Assembly: GCA_027625915.1 (NCBI GenBank)
Contig: JANTQA010000012.1
Coordinates: 5,974,501 to 6,038,500, forward strand
DNA: 64,000 nucleotides
Direction: 5' to 3'
From: Anaeramoeba flamelloides
Taxonomy: Eukaryota; Metamonada; Anaeramoebidae
Shown piece by piece: positions 22,801 through 34,795 of the stretch (positions within the stretch are counted from its first letter, which is position 1; each line of letters opens with the position of its first letter). The notes under the pieces were generated by a model that saw nothing but the letters and a program-made list of their open reading frames with translations, was not told the DNA's origin and ran no database searches. Position numbers and translations under genes: made by a program.

Positions 22801-23553
22801 TTCATTTCTACAATGTACGCAACTCAGGCTAAATATGGTGGTATTGAAGATAAATATTTTTATGATTGTTAATTTATATGTTTCTCAAAAATAGATTGAA
22901 AAAATATAGAATTATTAATTTTTGGTTGGTTTTTTACTAATGTTACATAATTAAAAGTTAGTATTTTCATTTGGGCAATTTAAAAAAAATGTGAGACTTT
23001 TGACAATCTTACATCAGATTTAATATTTATAAAAATATTAGTGGTTTAAAAGGGTTTGTAGTTTTTCAAAAAAATGTTGTTTTAAAAGGGTAAGGAATCA
23101 AAATTTTTAAATGGGTTTTTGAGGTGACTTTAGTCCCTGCTTCGTCATCTAGGGCTTTTTTTATTGTCTTTTCTTAAAATATATAAGTCAGAATAGATGT
23201 GTTTTTTTCTGAAAAAATTACACCTGATTTTTTAAAATTATATTTTTAAGTGGTATTTTTCTTTGAATCAATCGAAAACAAATATTCATCACTTTTTTCA
23301 AAGGGGTTTTTAATTATTTATAATTATTTTTTTTTTTAATTTATATCAATGATTAAAATGGTGGAATATAAATTTCGGTATCTTAATATTTAAAAATTAA
23401 TATTCTTTTCCTTTTGGAGATATTTTTGTTTTCATTTTTTCATTTTCAAGATTTAATAAATATATTTTCAAAATATTGAACTAAAATACACAATTAAAAG
23501 TAACTAAATTGACTTTAAATTTCTCTCTAATGTTAGTGTTTCACTCCTCTTTG
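22801..23553. other. Gene-free stretch
   Basis: AT-rich, without recognisable coding or repeat content. Only short T-rich tracts. Confidence 0.45.
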
Positions 23554-24605
23554 CAATTGTGAAAAAAAAAAATACTCTGTCAAAAATGTGTTTTCGTTTG
23601 GTAAATAGTAAATATTAGAAAAATGATTTTTGATCAAAGTAAAATTTTATGAATAATACGTTACATTTAAGAAAAAACAAAATCATTATCAATTATAATT
23701 TTGAAACAAAAAAATAATAATCCGTTGCGTTTTTAACCTTTTGGGTTGCTTTAGATCACTAAAAATATACATAAATTGGATTTTAATTGTACAGTTTACT
23801 AAAATTGTTAATTATTTTTTCAAGATTACATTTCAAGATCAAGTTAGTGATTATTTGGGAAGACCAAAAATAAATAATTATTATAAATTAAAGTTTGTCT
23901 ATGATGGTTTAAAGAATTTTTTGGTTTCTGAAATCTTAATATTTTAGTATTTTGAAGTTTTGATTAAAAAATTAGTGAAAATCAATAGATTTCGAAAAAA
24001 CATCTTTTTTGGGAGATTTTTTGGTACAATTGGGTTTTAAACGGGTATTTAAGATCAACCTTGATAAATTTGCGTTATCAAACTATGATAAATATCTTAT
24101 TGGATTAATGTATATTAAAATTTCTCCATAAATAGTTATTTATATTTTTAGGAAAATATACAATTAAAATCCAATTGTTTATTTTCAGAGTTACAAAGCA
24201 ATTTGAAAGGTCAAAATACAAAGAAATAAAATTTTTTACTTTGAAAATTACAGTAAGTTCAATTTTTAATTCACAAACTTTGAACATAATTTAAGTCACA
24301 AAAAATTTCTCAAATTAAGTCACATAATTCAAATTCTAGTAAAATGGTTTGTATAAAAAAATCCAAAAAATGAACTTTAATTTGAGCTTTTTTTATACTT
24401 TAAATTTCTTTGAAAATGTGTTTATTAAAAGTCAAACAAACTGTATAATTGATAGTGACTTTTGTTTTTCTTAAATGTAAGATTTGTTCATAAAATTTTA
24501 TTGTAATCAAAAATAATTTTGCTAATATTTACTATTTAAAAAACAAAAAAAAAAAATTTGACTGGCACAATTTTTTTTAATGACCCAAATTGTTTTTCAC
24601 AATGG
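23554..24605. mobile_element. CCATTGTG-end MITE, copy 2, interrupted
   Basis: Diverged copy of the 16271-17135 element. Left end CAATTGTGAAAAAAA, right end TTTTTCACAATGG. Shared internal blocks are TAAATAGTAAATATTAG, TTTTTGATCAAAGTAAAATT, a CATTTAAGAAAAAACAAA block and TTTAATGACCCAAA. A palindromic MITE sits in its right arm (24249-24445). The flanking trinucleotides no longer match, in keeping with greater age. Confidence 0.75.
24249..24445. mobile_element. Palindromic MITE (CAGTCAGTTCC family), diverged, nested
   Basis: 197 bp between TA duplicates. Left end CAGTAAGTTCAATTTTTAAT, right end AAAAGTCAAACAAACTG. It splits the block GAAAATTA/TAATTGATAGTGAC, which is continuous in the sister element near 16970. 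This is one of the most diverged copies in the window. Confidence 0.8.
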
Positions 24606-25296
24606 TTCGGTTTAAATTATGAAGTTGATTACATCAAAATTATCTCTTCAACACATTTGGAATCTATAATACTTTACCCTTAACTATAATCCATCAAATT
24701 GTAAATTTTTGGTAAAGTGGAATTTACTTTTGATTCATAAATAATTCAAAGTTTGTTTTGTTGTGATTTTTAAATTTAAAAAAATTTTTTGATATTTCAA
24801 TTATTTAGTAATATTATTTAGTATTTCTCATATAATTTATTTAATAAAATTTAAAAAAAAAAAATTGAACTTCAACTTAATAAAAATTTTCATCTTTAGT
24901 AAAGCTTAAGACTCTTAATTTAGATTACATCACTTATAAAAATAAACAAAAATTAAAATTTGTAATTAGCCTGAAAGAATTAATTGATAATAAATAAATA
25001 AATAAATCACTGGGCTTTATTAATAACAAATTAATAAACACTGGTAATAATCAACTTTATAATTTTTAAATGGTTCCTTCTGGGGAATTGAAATGGGCAA
25101 AAATGTAATTATTCCAGACAAATGTAATTTTTTATAACCTGGCTTTTTTTTTTCACAAGGAGTTATGTTCTCATGAAAACGATGATTCTACAGAAATGAA
25201 ATATTGTAGTGTTTTTTTTTTTTCATAAAAAATATATATTGATTTTTTTTAATATTAAATATGTTAAATATATTCTTTAGGGTTACCAAACATATG
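24606..25296. other. Gene-free stretch
   Basis: AT-rich spacer with a short (AAAT)n-like run near 24990. Nothing coding seen. Confidence 0.45.
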
Positions 25297-25499
25297 TACA
25301 GTCAGTTTCACTTTTAAGGCACAAACTTTCAACGGAATTTAAGGCACAAAAAAAAATCTCAAATTAAAGCACAAAATTCAAATTCTAGTAAAAATAAATT
25401 GTAAAAAAAAAAAATTCCAAATTTTGTACCTTAATTTGAGATTTTTTTGTGCCTTAAATTTCGTTGAAAGTTTGTACCTTAAAAGTGAAACTGACTGTA
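25297..25499. mobile_element. Palindromic MITE (CAGTCAGTTCC family), copy 6
   Basis: TA-bounded, 203 bp, arms nearly perfect (CAGTCAGTTTCACTTTTAAG and complement). It belongs with copies 1 and 5 in the subfamily that has TTTCAC rather than TTCCAC. Confidence 0.9.
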
Positions 25500-26069
25500 A
25501 TTGAAAATTGAAAATCCTTAGTGGGATCTTTTAAAAAAATGAAAACAATAAAATTTCAGTTTGAAAAAAAAAATGAATTTAAAAGAAAAGTAAAGTTACC
25601 AAAATATATTCACCTCAAAAAATTTTCCTAATTTTTTGAATAAATTTTTAGGTATTGTATTCCTGAAGGTGTAACAAATACTTAATTGTGCATTCTAGAA
25701 ATTAATTCTATTAGGATCATTAAAAAAATTTTTACAAAATAAAATTATTAATTTTATGTTTTTTCTCTTTTGGCAAACCTCATGTTTTATAAAGACTTTT
25801 GGTTAATTATAAGCAGTGGATCAAAAATTATTTTGAAATAGATTTTGCAATCTAAGTGGAAATTACCAATTTACTGGGTTTATTAGACTGTTTTCAAAGG
25901 TTATAGTAAAAAGATTTAATTCTGTTTTCTTTGCAGTCAGGTGTGAACACTATTATCTTCCAAGGGTATTTCTAAGCTAATAAATGTTCAGTAAATAGTG
26001 AATCAAAAAATGTGACTATGAAAAAATTATTTGCTGTTTTAAATTGGAAAAGAATAAATTTTTGTTTTT

Positions 26070-26600
26070 CTGTTAGGTTTTCTAAATTTGAAAGAATAGA
26101 GTAAAATCAAAGATTTTTCTTAATTCTTTTGAATTCTGGAAAACTGCTGTTAGTTTTTTTTTATTTTAGAAATAAAAAGAAAATTTTCGAAATTTTTTTT
26201 TAATTTCTTGAATTAAAAAAAAGCTAGGCACTCTACGGGCACTTTCATTAGATTATTTTTAATTTTAAAATAAACTGAAAATCTAATAAATTTTCGGTTT
26301 ATTTCAAAAAGTGACAAAAACCATACAATCTGGGACTATAGATGATACTTGGTGTGCACTTAGGTTAGTTTTTCCAGACTTTTTATAGAATGGAATGAAA
26401 TCAAAGATTTTACTCTATTCTTTAGAACCGTGGGAAACTGGGATCCCATCATTGGGTCTTTCGAATTTATGAGATAAACATAAAAATTAAATAGATTTTT
26501 ACTAAATTTTTTTAAATACTGGAAAACCAATACATATCTGTTGGTTTTTTTTTTAATTTTGAAATAACCATAAATTTTTATGTTCATTTTAGGTTTATTG
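26070..26600. repeat. Dispersed palindrome-rich repeat, copy 1
   Basis: It has the blocks GAATAGAGTAAAATCAAAGA, TTTGAATTCTGGAAAAC, AAAAGCTAGGCACTC, GGGCACTTTCATTAG and a palindrome around AAATAAACTGAAAAT / ATTTTCGGTTTATTT. Related blocks recur at 58400-58810, and the CGGTTTATTTC palindrome recurs at 55626-55735. Boundaries and class are unclear. Confidence 0.5.
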
Positions 26601-28375
26601 TTTTAAAATTAAAAAAAGACTATGGTATATTTGTTGTTTTTTATAGAATTTAAAAGTCTCTAGCCAAGTTATAAATCATTTATTTTAGTTTATTCGTTTA
26701 AAAAACCGATAAAACAAGTAAACCATTTAATTATTATAATAAATTTATTTTTAACTGCATTTCACTCATAGGTGACCCTGCAAAAAATGAAAAATTCATT
26801 TTTTTTTTCTTTTTAAGGGGAAATTTACTTGGTATGGATTTACTCAGTGAGTGTAGATGTGGTTACCACTAAAAATAATATTACTGAATTATACATTCTT
26901 TGTATGGTCAAGTTCAGTTTTTTTTAAAAACTAAACTTCATTTTATTTATTTATTTATAGAAAGGAGTAATTAAAGAAAAATCATCAAATAAAAAAAAAG
27001 AGAAGAAGAAAAATAATTAATATATATATAATAAATTGATCATTTTCATGGCCTAATAGAAACTATCCAAAAACTAAACTCCATTTTGCTCAAGATGGCT
27101 CAGCCAAAAATGATAATTTCACTTTTTTTATAAGAATCAACCAAACTCGGATCGCTTAGAACTCAGAGAAATAATAAAATTATGGTTAGAATCGATAATT
27201 ATAAACAAAATAACTCAACATCCCATAAATTTAAAAAAAAAAAAATAATGTTAAAAATAAATTATGGCCTCTCGACATGGAACTCTCATGCAAATTTAAC
27301 TAATTTCTTTGGAAAATTAAAATCCTTGACTGTAAGATTTTTTAATTGTAAATGTATTCATTTTAATAAAAAAATACAAATCATCAATTTTCTGTATTTT
27401 AATTTGGAGTTTTAAACATTTTTTTTTCATTTAAATTAAATTTAAAAAAAAATAAAAAAGAAAAGAAAAAAAAAATAGTAAAAATCAAAAAGAAAAAAAT
27501 AAAAAAAAAAATTTTCAAAATGAGAAAAAATGATCAGATTTAATAAAAAAAGTTTATTTTAATCAGAATAATGAATTAAACTTGTATAATATATTCTGTT
27601 TCTTCAATAAAACTGGGATCATTTGACTGGAAAAGAGTTTATTTGTCCTTTTCTATTCAACTAAAGATATCAAAATTGAATTAAACAAAAATTCATTATC
27701 ACGTCCACCTAAAAATTTTTATCCTAAAAAAATATACATTTTTTTTTTGTCTAGAGACTTTTGAAACCCCAAGTGCTGCCAACAGTAATAAGTATATTAG
27801 CCACCAGTTTTATAGGTCCTGGAATGTTGATTATATTGTAATATAACTTTATTCCTAAGGGTGGAATATAACTTATAGCAAAAGTTTTGTCCAACCTGAA
27901 AATTTCAATTTTATTTTTTCAAAGTGATGTCTTAATGTAATTTTCTTTTAAAAAGAGTTCTTCAATTGAAAATCAATGAAAAAAAGCAACTATCGAAACC
28001 AAACACAAAAAAAGAATGAGAAAAAGAAAAATAAAAAGAACTTTGAAATAACAAATGACCAAACAAAAAGAAGTATAACATAAAACAGGTGTTTTTATTT
28101 TTAATCAAATTGTGCCTTGTTTTATGAAAAAAAAATATTGTATTGTATTATATTATATTATATTATATTATTTACGAACCTTAATTTTTTCATTAATAGA
28201 AACAATTAAGCTTGGTGTTTTATATCTTTTATTGTTTTAAACTTTGTGATTTTTTTTTTTTATGATTTCCAAAATTTAAACAAAATGATCTTTTTCAAGG
28301 ATAACCAACTTAGAAAAATGAATTCATTGATTTAAATGAAATTCACAAAATTGAAGATCAAGTCAAATTTGTGTT
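26601..28375. other. Gene-free spacer
   Basis: AT-rich, with a TATTA-type short tandem repeat near 28140-28170. A 77-codon open frame at 27182-27415 (+) lacks any motif and is not called. Confidence 0.45.
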
Positions 28376-29353
28376 TTAATCGCTTCCTTCATCCCATGTT
28401 TCTTCTGAAGTTGGCTCAATGGAATCTGCTTCGTCATAATCGTCTTCGTCAGAGTAATTGTCTTCCTCTTCGTTATAATCTTCTGAAGGTGGCTCTGGAA
28501 ATTTGTCTGGGACAAAGTCATCATCTTCTGGATCAGATTCTGTTGGTGGCGAAGAGATTTCTCCATCATAATAAACGATTTTTTTTTGTGGTTGTTTTTT
28601 TTGTGTTGTCGTTGTAGTTGTAGTTGTAGTTGTCGTTGCTGTATTTATTTGGGTAGTATTAGGAATTGTATTAGTATTTGTGTTAGGGATTGTATTAAGA
28701 TTTGTGTTTGTGTTAGGAAGCACGTTGGTGTTTGTTGTAGATCCATTATTTTGGGTTTGCACAATTGTTTGGGTAGTCACAGTTTTCACATTTGTGTTTA
28801 TGTTTGGGTTTATGTTTGGGATTGTGTTCAGGTTTGTATTTAGATTAAGGTTTGGGTTCAAGTTTAGGTTAGGTTTCAGGTTTATGTTTGAGATTGTGTT
28901 CAGATTTGGGTTTAGGTTTGTATTTGGCATTGTGTTCAGGTTTGTATTTAGATTAAGGTTTGGGTTCAGGTTGAGGTTTGGGTTTATATTTGGCATTGTG
29001 TTCAGGTTTGGGTTTATATTTGGCATTGTGTTCAGGTTTGGGTTCAAGTTTAGGTTTGGGTTTAGGTTTAAGTTAAGGTTTGGGTTCAAGTTTAGGTTTA
29101 GGTTTGGGTTTATGTTTGGGTTTAGGTTTGGGTTTAGGTTTGGGTTTAGGTTTATATTTGGCATTGTGTTCAGGTTTAGGTTTTGGTTTGGGGTTCTATA
29201 ATTTAGATTGGTTGTGTTTAAGGCTGACACGTTAGTTGTGTTATCAATAACTCGTCGTTTTTTATTTTCGGATTCTTCATTTGGATTCAATATGGCAAAG
29301 GGATCGAGTTCGTCTCTTTTTCTTTCAAGTGGATCGTTGGGAAGTATTGACAT
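28376..29353 (-). CDS. Asn-Leu-Asn-Pro repeat protein with acidic C-terminus, 325 aa
   Basis: Single frame from ATG to TAA. The N-terminal 45 residues (LPNDPLERKRDELDPFAIL, KKRRVID) are ordinary and include a possible nuclear-type basic KKRR. Residues about 50-190 are a degenerate tandem repeat of N-L-N-P and N-T-M-P-N-I-N units. A Thr/Asn section with a Thr run follows. After KKQPQKK the last 70 residues are strongly acidic (FVPDKFPEPPSEDY, EEEDNYSDEDDYDE). No family recognised. The acidic tail is reminiscent of chaperone-like or transcription-associated proteins, but that is weak inference. The repeat makes the plus strand G/T-rich, so long spurious frames appear there. Transcribed from the same strand as the small frame at 29498-29929. 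Confidence 0.8.
   Translation of the reverse strand: MSILPNDPLERKRDELDPFAILNPNEESENKKRRVIDNTTNVSALNTTNLNYRTPNQNLNLNTMPNINLNPNLNPNLNPNINPNLNLNLNPNLNLNLNPNLNLNPNLNTMPNINPNLNTMPNINPNLNLNPNLNLNTNLNTMPNTNLNPNLNTISNINLKPNLNLNPNLNLNTNLNTIPNINPNINTNVKTVTTQTIVQTQNNGSTTNTNVLPNTNTNLNTIPNTNTNTIPNTTQINTATTTTTTTTTTTQKKQPQKKIVYYDGEISSPPTESDPEDDDFVPDKFPEPPSEDYNEEEDNYSDEDDYDEADSIEPTSEETWDEGSD
28780..29175 (-). repeat. Coding minisatellite of the NLNP array
   Basis: Degenerate 6- and 12-bp units encode alternating Asn. The plus strand reads GGTTTGGGTTTAGG-like units with GGCATTGTGTTCAGG interspersed. Variation between units shows expansion by slippage or unequal exchange. It also gives a strong G-versus-C strand skew. 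Confidence 0.8.
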
Positions 29354-29497
29354 TATTTGGTTCTTAATTATTTTTTTAATCCAAAAAGAAAGTAATTAAA
29401 AAAAAAAAATTTAAAAAAAAAAATGAAAAAAATGAAAAGTTTTTGATTGTTTCATGTTTTAAATTGGTTGCTGTTATTATACTCTGTTTTTGAAGTC

Positions 29498-29929
29498 TCA
29501 AGTCAAAATATTATTTTTTTTAAATTTTTGTACATTTTTTTCTTTTTTTTGAAGAAAGTTTGAGAAACTTAAAAAAAGATTACACAATGGATTTATTAAA
29601 GATTTCATTTTTATGAACTTGTGGAAAAAATTGCATAACGGATTTTTGAAAGATCTTTTTTTATTTTGCTTCAAAAGGCGTTTTTTCTTGTTAAAATCTT
29701 TTTTTAATTTACTTAAAAATTTTTTTTGAAAAGGAAGTTTTTTTTCAATCTTTAATTTTTTTTTTCTATTTAGTTTGTGGATTAAAAAACACTTAATAAT
29801 GAATTTTTCAAAAATGTATATTAAAGTCATTTTTTGAGAAATTCCAAAACGTTTTTGAAATTTCTTTGTTTTTTTTTTAAATAAAGGTAAAAGTTGAACA
29901 GATGTAGATCTAATAATTTTAAACACCAT
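29498..29929 (-). CDS. Possible small basic protein, 143 aa
   Basis: Open frame clearly longer than the chance background here (non-coding frames mostly stay under 100 codons). The start MVFKIIRSTSVQLLPLFKKK looks natural. The rest is Lys/Phe/Leu-rich with a repeated N-P-L-C-N-(F/L)-F motif (KNPLCNFFHKF, INPLCNLFLSF). No family recognised. Composition stays close to AT-rich non-coding DNA, so this may be a chance frame or part of the 5' region of the downstream gene, 144 bp away on the same strand. Confidence 0.3.
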   Translation of the reverse strand: MVFKIIRSTSVQLLPLFKKKTKKFQKRFGISQKMTLIYIFEKFIIKCFLIHKLNRKKKLKIEKKLPFQKKFLSKLKKDFNKKKRLLKQNKKRSFKNPLCNFFHKFIKMKSLINPLCNLFLSFSNFLQKKEKNVQKFKKNNILT

Positions 29930-30899
29930 TTGACTTTATAAGTTTTAACGTCAACTCTTCTTGAGTTTTGATCTTTTTTTCAAATGTTTCTGAAAATAAA
30001 AGGTTTAAATTAATTTCTTTCCATGAGAGAGGAAAGTTTCTCACCCTATTTCATACAAACGGTGATTAAAAAACTTTTTTGTTCGCCTTTTGATATACTT
30101 TTTGTTCAAAAAAGCTTTTTTGTTTTAAATTATTTTTTTAAGGTTCTTCACACTTGAATATTATTTTCCGAGAAAATACACAAAACACATTTTTGTGATC
30201 TAAATTCAAGAAACGAACAAAATATAAAACAAATAGATAATTTTTCTTTTATTAATGATATTTGTGTATGGGTTAGCCAAACTATTATTTTCCAATTCAA
30301 AAATGAAAATTTTTAGTTCACATCCCAAAATATTTTTCTGTTTAGAAGTAGAAGAAAACCCAAGATCTTGACAACATTGTTTAGAAATGATTTTTTTGGA
30401 CAATAAATATTTAACTTCCTTATGCTAAACTCTAAGACAAATTTTTTACTCTGCTAATTTGGTTGTAACAGTAATAAATAATATTCATTTTGGAACTTGA
30501 AATAAAAATTTTCATTTATGAGATGGTAAATATCAGTATATTGATTTTTTTAATATTATTAATAAGTATAATTTAGGAGAACTCAACGTCTGATTTTTTT
30601 CTGAAAGGAAAAACAAATACAAAGTATTTTTGAACTTAGAAGGTCAAAAAAAAAACAAAAAAGTACAGAAGTATTTTCCCTTTGGTGAGAAAAAATTATT
30701 TTGAAGACATAAACACAAGGAAATAATAATATGTATTCGACAACACCAAATAGCCTTTAAATCAGAAATTCCACCACCTCCAAGCATGTAAATTATTTTT
30801 GAATAATAGGTATATATGCTTTAATATACGGGTATAAGGTTTTTTTTTTAAAGAATTGGTTTGATTGATTATAGAAATCTAAATTTGATTGAAATATAC
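29930..30899. other. Spacer
   Basis: AT-rich, no repeat recognised. Its right end may include more 3' coding sequence of the membrane-protein gene at 30900-31434. An alternative minus frame from 30952 stays open to about 30801. Confidence 0.4.
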
Positions 30900-31434
30900 T
30901 TAGAACGAAACTCCTGTCTTGCAATATTTTGGCACGTCGAATCCCAAGAACCTATTGTTGAAAAATGAAAAAAACATCATAATATTTGTAACTGTTTATT
31001 ATTTTTTAGTTATAAAATACAAAATAATTTAAAGATCAGTCAAAGTTATGAGAATGTGCTGTTTTTCTTGAGAACTGGAAAGAAAAAAGAAAACCATTTT
31101 ATTTCTTTGTAATAATGGAAATTTCATTTAAAATTTTTTTCTTAAAAAAATACAACTCCTGTTTTTTTTCCCCAAGTGGAATACTCACCCCCATAACAAA
31201 ATAACTTGAAACCAAAATAGAAAATACAATAACCATTCTAATCGTTGGTAACCCCGAACCCCCCCTTTTATTATTAACTCCAATCAAAAAAGATAATATA
31301 TAACTATTACCAATCATCCAAGTTATAAACATTTTTATTTCCATGTGTATTTGTAAAAATTCAAACCTAGTTGCTAATAAATAATTCCGAAAAGTAAATA
31401 CAAACCAAGGAAACCAGTACCAAACACATTGCGC
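30900..31434 (-). CDS. Probable multi-pass membrane protein, 3' exons
   Basis: On the minus strand an acceptor (AAATAG) at 31435-31436 opens a 281-bp frame, 31434-31154. It reads CVWYWFPWFVFTFRNYLLA, then TWMIGNSYILSFLIGVNN, then IRMVIVFSILVSSYFVMG: three hydrophobic segments. It ends at a GTATTT donor. Joining to an acceptor at 30953-30954 keeps phase and adds FLGFDVPKYCKTGVSF before TAA at 30900. A possible upstream exon at about 31634-31740 reads AIFFAPVSGFFFFF and has a GTATAT donor, but the links between are not resolved. The RNYLLATRFEF segment after a hydrophobic stretch recalls 7TM receptors of the RGS-linked kind. A PiT-type transporter was also considered. Family unassigned. Confidence 0.4.
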
Positions 31435-32640
31435 CTATTTGAGATTTAATTTTTGAGTTGAAAATTTCACTTCAAAAAATGTAATAAAATACCATTTTCG
31501 AATCCCAATGGAAACTAAATATACCTTTGATCACTTATAATTTAAAATTTTAATACTAAGTTTTCTAAAAAAAATACACAATAAAAAATAAATACCTTTG
31601 TAGGTTTCTAAAAACTCTAACATTTAGATATACCCCCCCCTCGATTATTGCTTTGTGTCCAAAAATTAATAATATTTTTGACATTGGTTGCTTGACAGAA
31701 AAAAAAAAAAATCCAGAAACTGGAGCGAAAAATATAGCTTTGAAGATTTTGAGAAATAAAAGTCAATTAATATTCCAATAAAAATTGTTTAGAAAATTAC
31801 TAAAAATTTAAAAATTCATTTAAGAACACCACAGCCGATAAAATATTTATTATTTAGAAAATATTTTTTAATATAAACTATTTATATTTATATTTAATCA
31901 TACAGAAATAATAAAAAGAATAAAACAACCACCTGTTTGAAATAATTAAAAAAAAAAAAACAAAAACACCTTCTAGTCAAATAAACCCATCTATGACGAT
32001 TTAATTATTTGCTTTAAAGAGCTTGAATGGTTATTAGAAGAAAAATTCTATTTTGGAAATTCCAAAAACGAAATTTTATTGATAATTTTTTATTACTTTT
32101 TTCTTTTCGATTTTTTTATCAATAAATTAATTTACCTTTTTTTTCCAGCAAGACAGAAAGTAACTTGGTGAAGAAAAAATCTTATTATAATGTTAAAGAA
32201 ACCATGAAAATGACTGTACATATTTCATTTTGATTTCGATTGGAATTTTATTTAATCTTTGATCGGATATCAAAATGAACATTGTTGTTTTTTTTTCAAT
32301 CGATTAACGAAGAATTTTAGTTTTTCAATTGAATAGAAAATATATAGAGATTGATTAGATTTACTTCCTACGAATATCAACTATTTGTTAATGTTTATTA
32401 TTCTACTTATTTTTTATTTGTTCTTCAAAGGCCAATTATTTAAAATAAACGATATTTGAAAAAAATCTTGGTCCCCCTTGACTGAAATAGAGTTTATTTC
32501 ACACAATAAATTTTCATTAAAAAATGAAAAAAAAAAAAAAAATAACATTTCTAAATAAAGATAAAAGAAAGAGAAAGAAAAGTAATAAGTAAAAGAGATA
32601 AATAAAATTATAATAAAAAATAATAAAAAAGCAAAAAACT
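31435..32640. other. Possible 5' exons and spacer
   Basis: Several minus-strand donor/acceptor-like sites (for example GTAAAT after CTTGCTGGAAAAAAAAG near 32120) may belong to the start of the membrane-protein gene. I cannot assemble them. A (GGGGGGGG) run sits at 31633-31640 on the minus strand. Confidence 0.3.
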
Positions 32641-32791
32641 TGTATTTTCAAAAATTTATTTGCAACCCAAGTGTTGAATAGGTAAGTGGTTGTTTCTTTT
32701 ACTGTTTAAAATTTCTAGATCTCAACAACAATTAAATAAATTTAATAAAAAGGCAAAAGAAATTCGACAACTTCGAGATCAAATTGAATAG
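32641..32791 (+). other. Coding-like coiled-coil exon pair
   Basis: A strong GTAAGT donor near 32681 and a TTTCTAG acceptor near 32720 bracket a small intron. Across it the frame reads LFATQVLN|RSQQQLNKFNKKAKEIRQLR and ends DQIE at TAG. The heptad-like AKEIRQLRDQIE is unlike surrounding noise. No further exons found, so this may be a remnant or a small gene with distant exons. Confidence 0.3.
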
Positions 32792-34795
32792 GTTACTTTA
32801 TTAATTTTTTTTAATCAGAACTCTATAGATATAGTATCTATAATACAGAGATTTTGTAGGAATCAGAATTTTTTTTAAAAAACATTAGTTTTTAATAACC
32901 AAAATTTCCAAAAATTAACTCTATTTTCTCGGGTAGAAAATTAATAATTGCTATTTTATTTTAATAATTTTGTTTTCATGATAATATTTTAAGATGGCAC
33001 AGTTTTGTTTTTTTACAGTTTATTGCAAGTTTTGTTGAATAGCTAATAATTAATCTTTCTCTAGAAAAAAGGAACTTCCACTTTTAATTACAAATACATG
33101 ATATACCAAGTCTAAATGAATTATTTTAACAGTTGCAAATTATGTAATAATTGAACAAATTTAAGTCAAAGATACATGGAATAGGAAAATTAATTTGGAA
33201 TTCTTAGCCCGTTTCTGAAAATTTAGATCTATTCATATTAGCTATCATTGGAAACTCTACAAAAAAAAAAAAAAAAAGAATACGAACAGCAGCCTTCTTT
33301 AAAACATTTAAATAAATATTCATATTTTCTTTGAAAGATACAAACTATTTATTTATCTCTTCCAAAATTTATTGTTAATGATTATCATTTCATGAATTAA
33401 TAAGTTCTAAAGATTTTTTTTCTCAATGAATTGAGTAAGAAAAATGCAATTTCGTTAATTTAAATTATAAGCCCCTTTAAACTAATGAATAACTTATTTC
33501 CAAATTGAAAATGAGAAAAACTATTTTTTGATTTTTTTAAAAAAAAACAAGAAGAATTATAGACAAACAACACCACCCAATTTAAAGTTTTATCAACTAC
33601 TTTTATTATTTAAAAAAAAAAAAAACAATTAATTTAGCATAACTTCAATATTCTACAAATTTGAAAAATTAAGAGCAATATAAATATACTATATTTTGAA
33701 AAACATCTAAAAAAATGATTTTATAAATTGAAGTATTGTAAAAACTATTTTTTTTTAGAAAAAAGATAAAAATATCAAAAAAAAAAAATAATTTTTTAAA
33801 ATTGAAAAAGTGTAAATTAATTTCTAAATGTTCTTTTACTGAAATTTCTCTCAAAGACAAATTAACTCTAAAAACTCGGATTTCATAATTGTAAAAATAA
33901 AAGGCAAACATATTTTTTTTTTATTTTGAAAAAGTTAAAAAAAAAAATTGAAAAGAAAAACGAAAAAACAAAAAAAAAAAATTGGAAATTAAAAAGGGCT
34001 TTATAAGAAGTAATTAGTAAAAATTAAAAAAAAAAAATCACATTATCTTTAAATAGTAGCACTCAAAATCACGGTCATGATACTTTTGGATAATTTAATT
34101 TAATTTGATAATAGATCATGAATGTTCATTTGGGGATCGTTGTTTAATTGTTGTACTTTTTTTTTTTTTTTTTTTTTTTTTTGATCTTATTTGCTTTAAA
34201 TCTTTGATATTTTTTGCCTTTGTTTTTTCTTTTTTAGTTTCAAGTTATACCCACTTTTGTGTTTCAGTCTTTCAGTATTGGCAAGTAGTCACTTGCCATT
34301 TTTTCTTTGGAACACTTCTACATAATATAAAGGAAATTTAGCTAGGGAAAAAATGGCAAAAAAAATAAAAACTAATAACTTAGGGGAATAAATTATTTTT
34401 ACAAAAACTTTACACATATTTTTATTATTTAAACAAAGCATCGTAAATAAGATTTTAATTTTAGTTGATGGTAAAAGTCTGTGGAATTTTGGTCTAAACA
34501 AGATTTGATTTAAAGTTTTTTTACGCTTTAAATTCATATATTGTATTTTTGATTAATTTATAAAATATAATTATTTCATTAAAACTAGTTCAAATAAAAA
34601 ATAGTTTGGTAATAAAAAAATTAAAAAAAATTAAAACTGAATTGATATTTATTAATAATATAGAGTTATATATATATATATATATATCAATGTATACATA
34701 TTAATTCATAGGAAATTTGGGAAACAAAAAGTTAAAGTGCATATAAAAACAAATAAAAAAATTAAGAACACTATATACAAATAACCAAACAACCC
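32792..34795. other. Spacer
   Basis: A/T homopolymers, including a long T run near 34160-34182, and a TA microsatellite near 34670-34690. Nothing coding supported. Confidence 0.45.

Noticed and set aside
29040-29160. Telomere-like GGTTTAGGTTTGGG units
   Set aside because: They are the non-coding strand of an in-frame coding repeat with mixed unit lengths, in mid-sequence. Not a telomere or interstitial telomeric array.
28680-29201. Long plus-strand frame (173 codons) rich in Phe/Arg/Gly
   Set aside because: It is the complement of the NLNP repeat. Short-period repeats keep several frames open, and the minus-strand frame has natural ends.
31154-31434. Assignment of the membrane exon to the PiT phosphate transporter family
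   Set aside because: The GSG..T.R pattern is suggestive, but the diagnostic Asn-Asp and surrounding signature are not present. Left as unassigned membrane protein.
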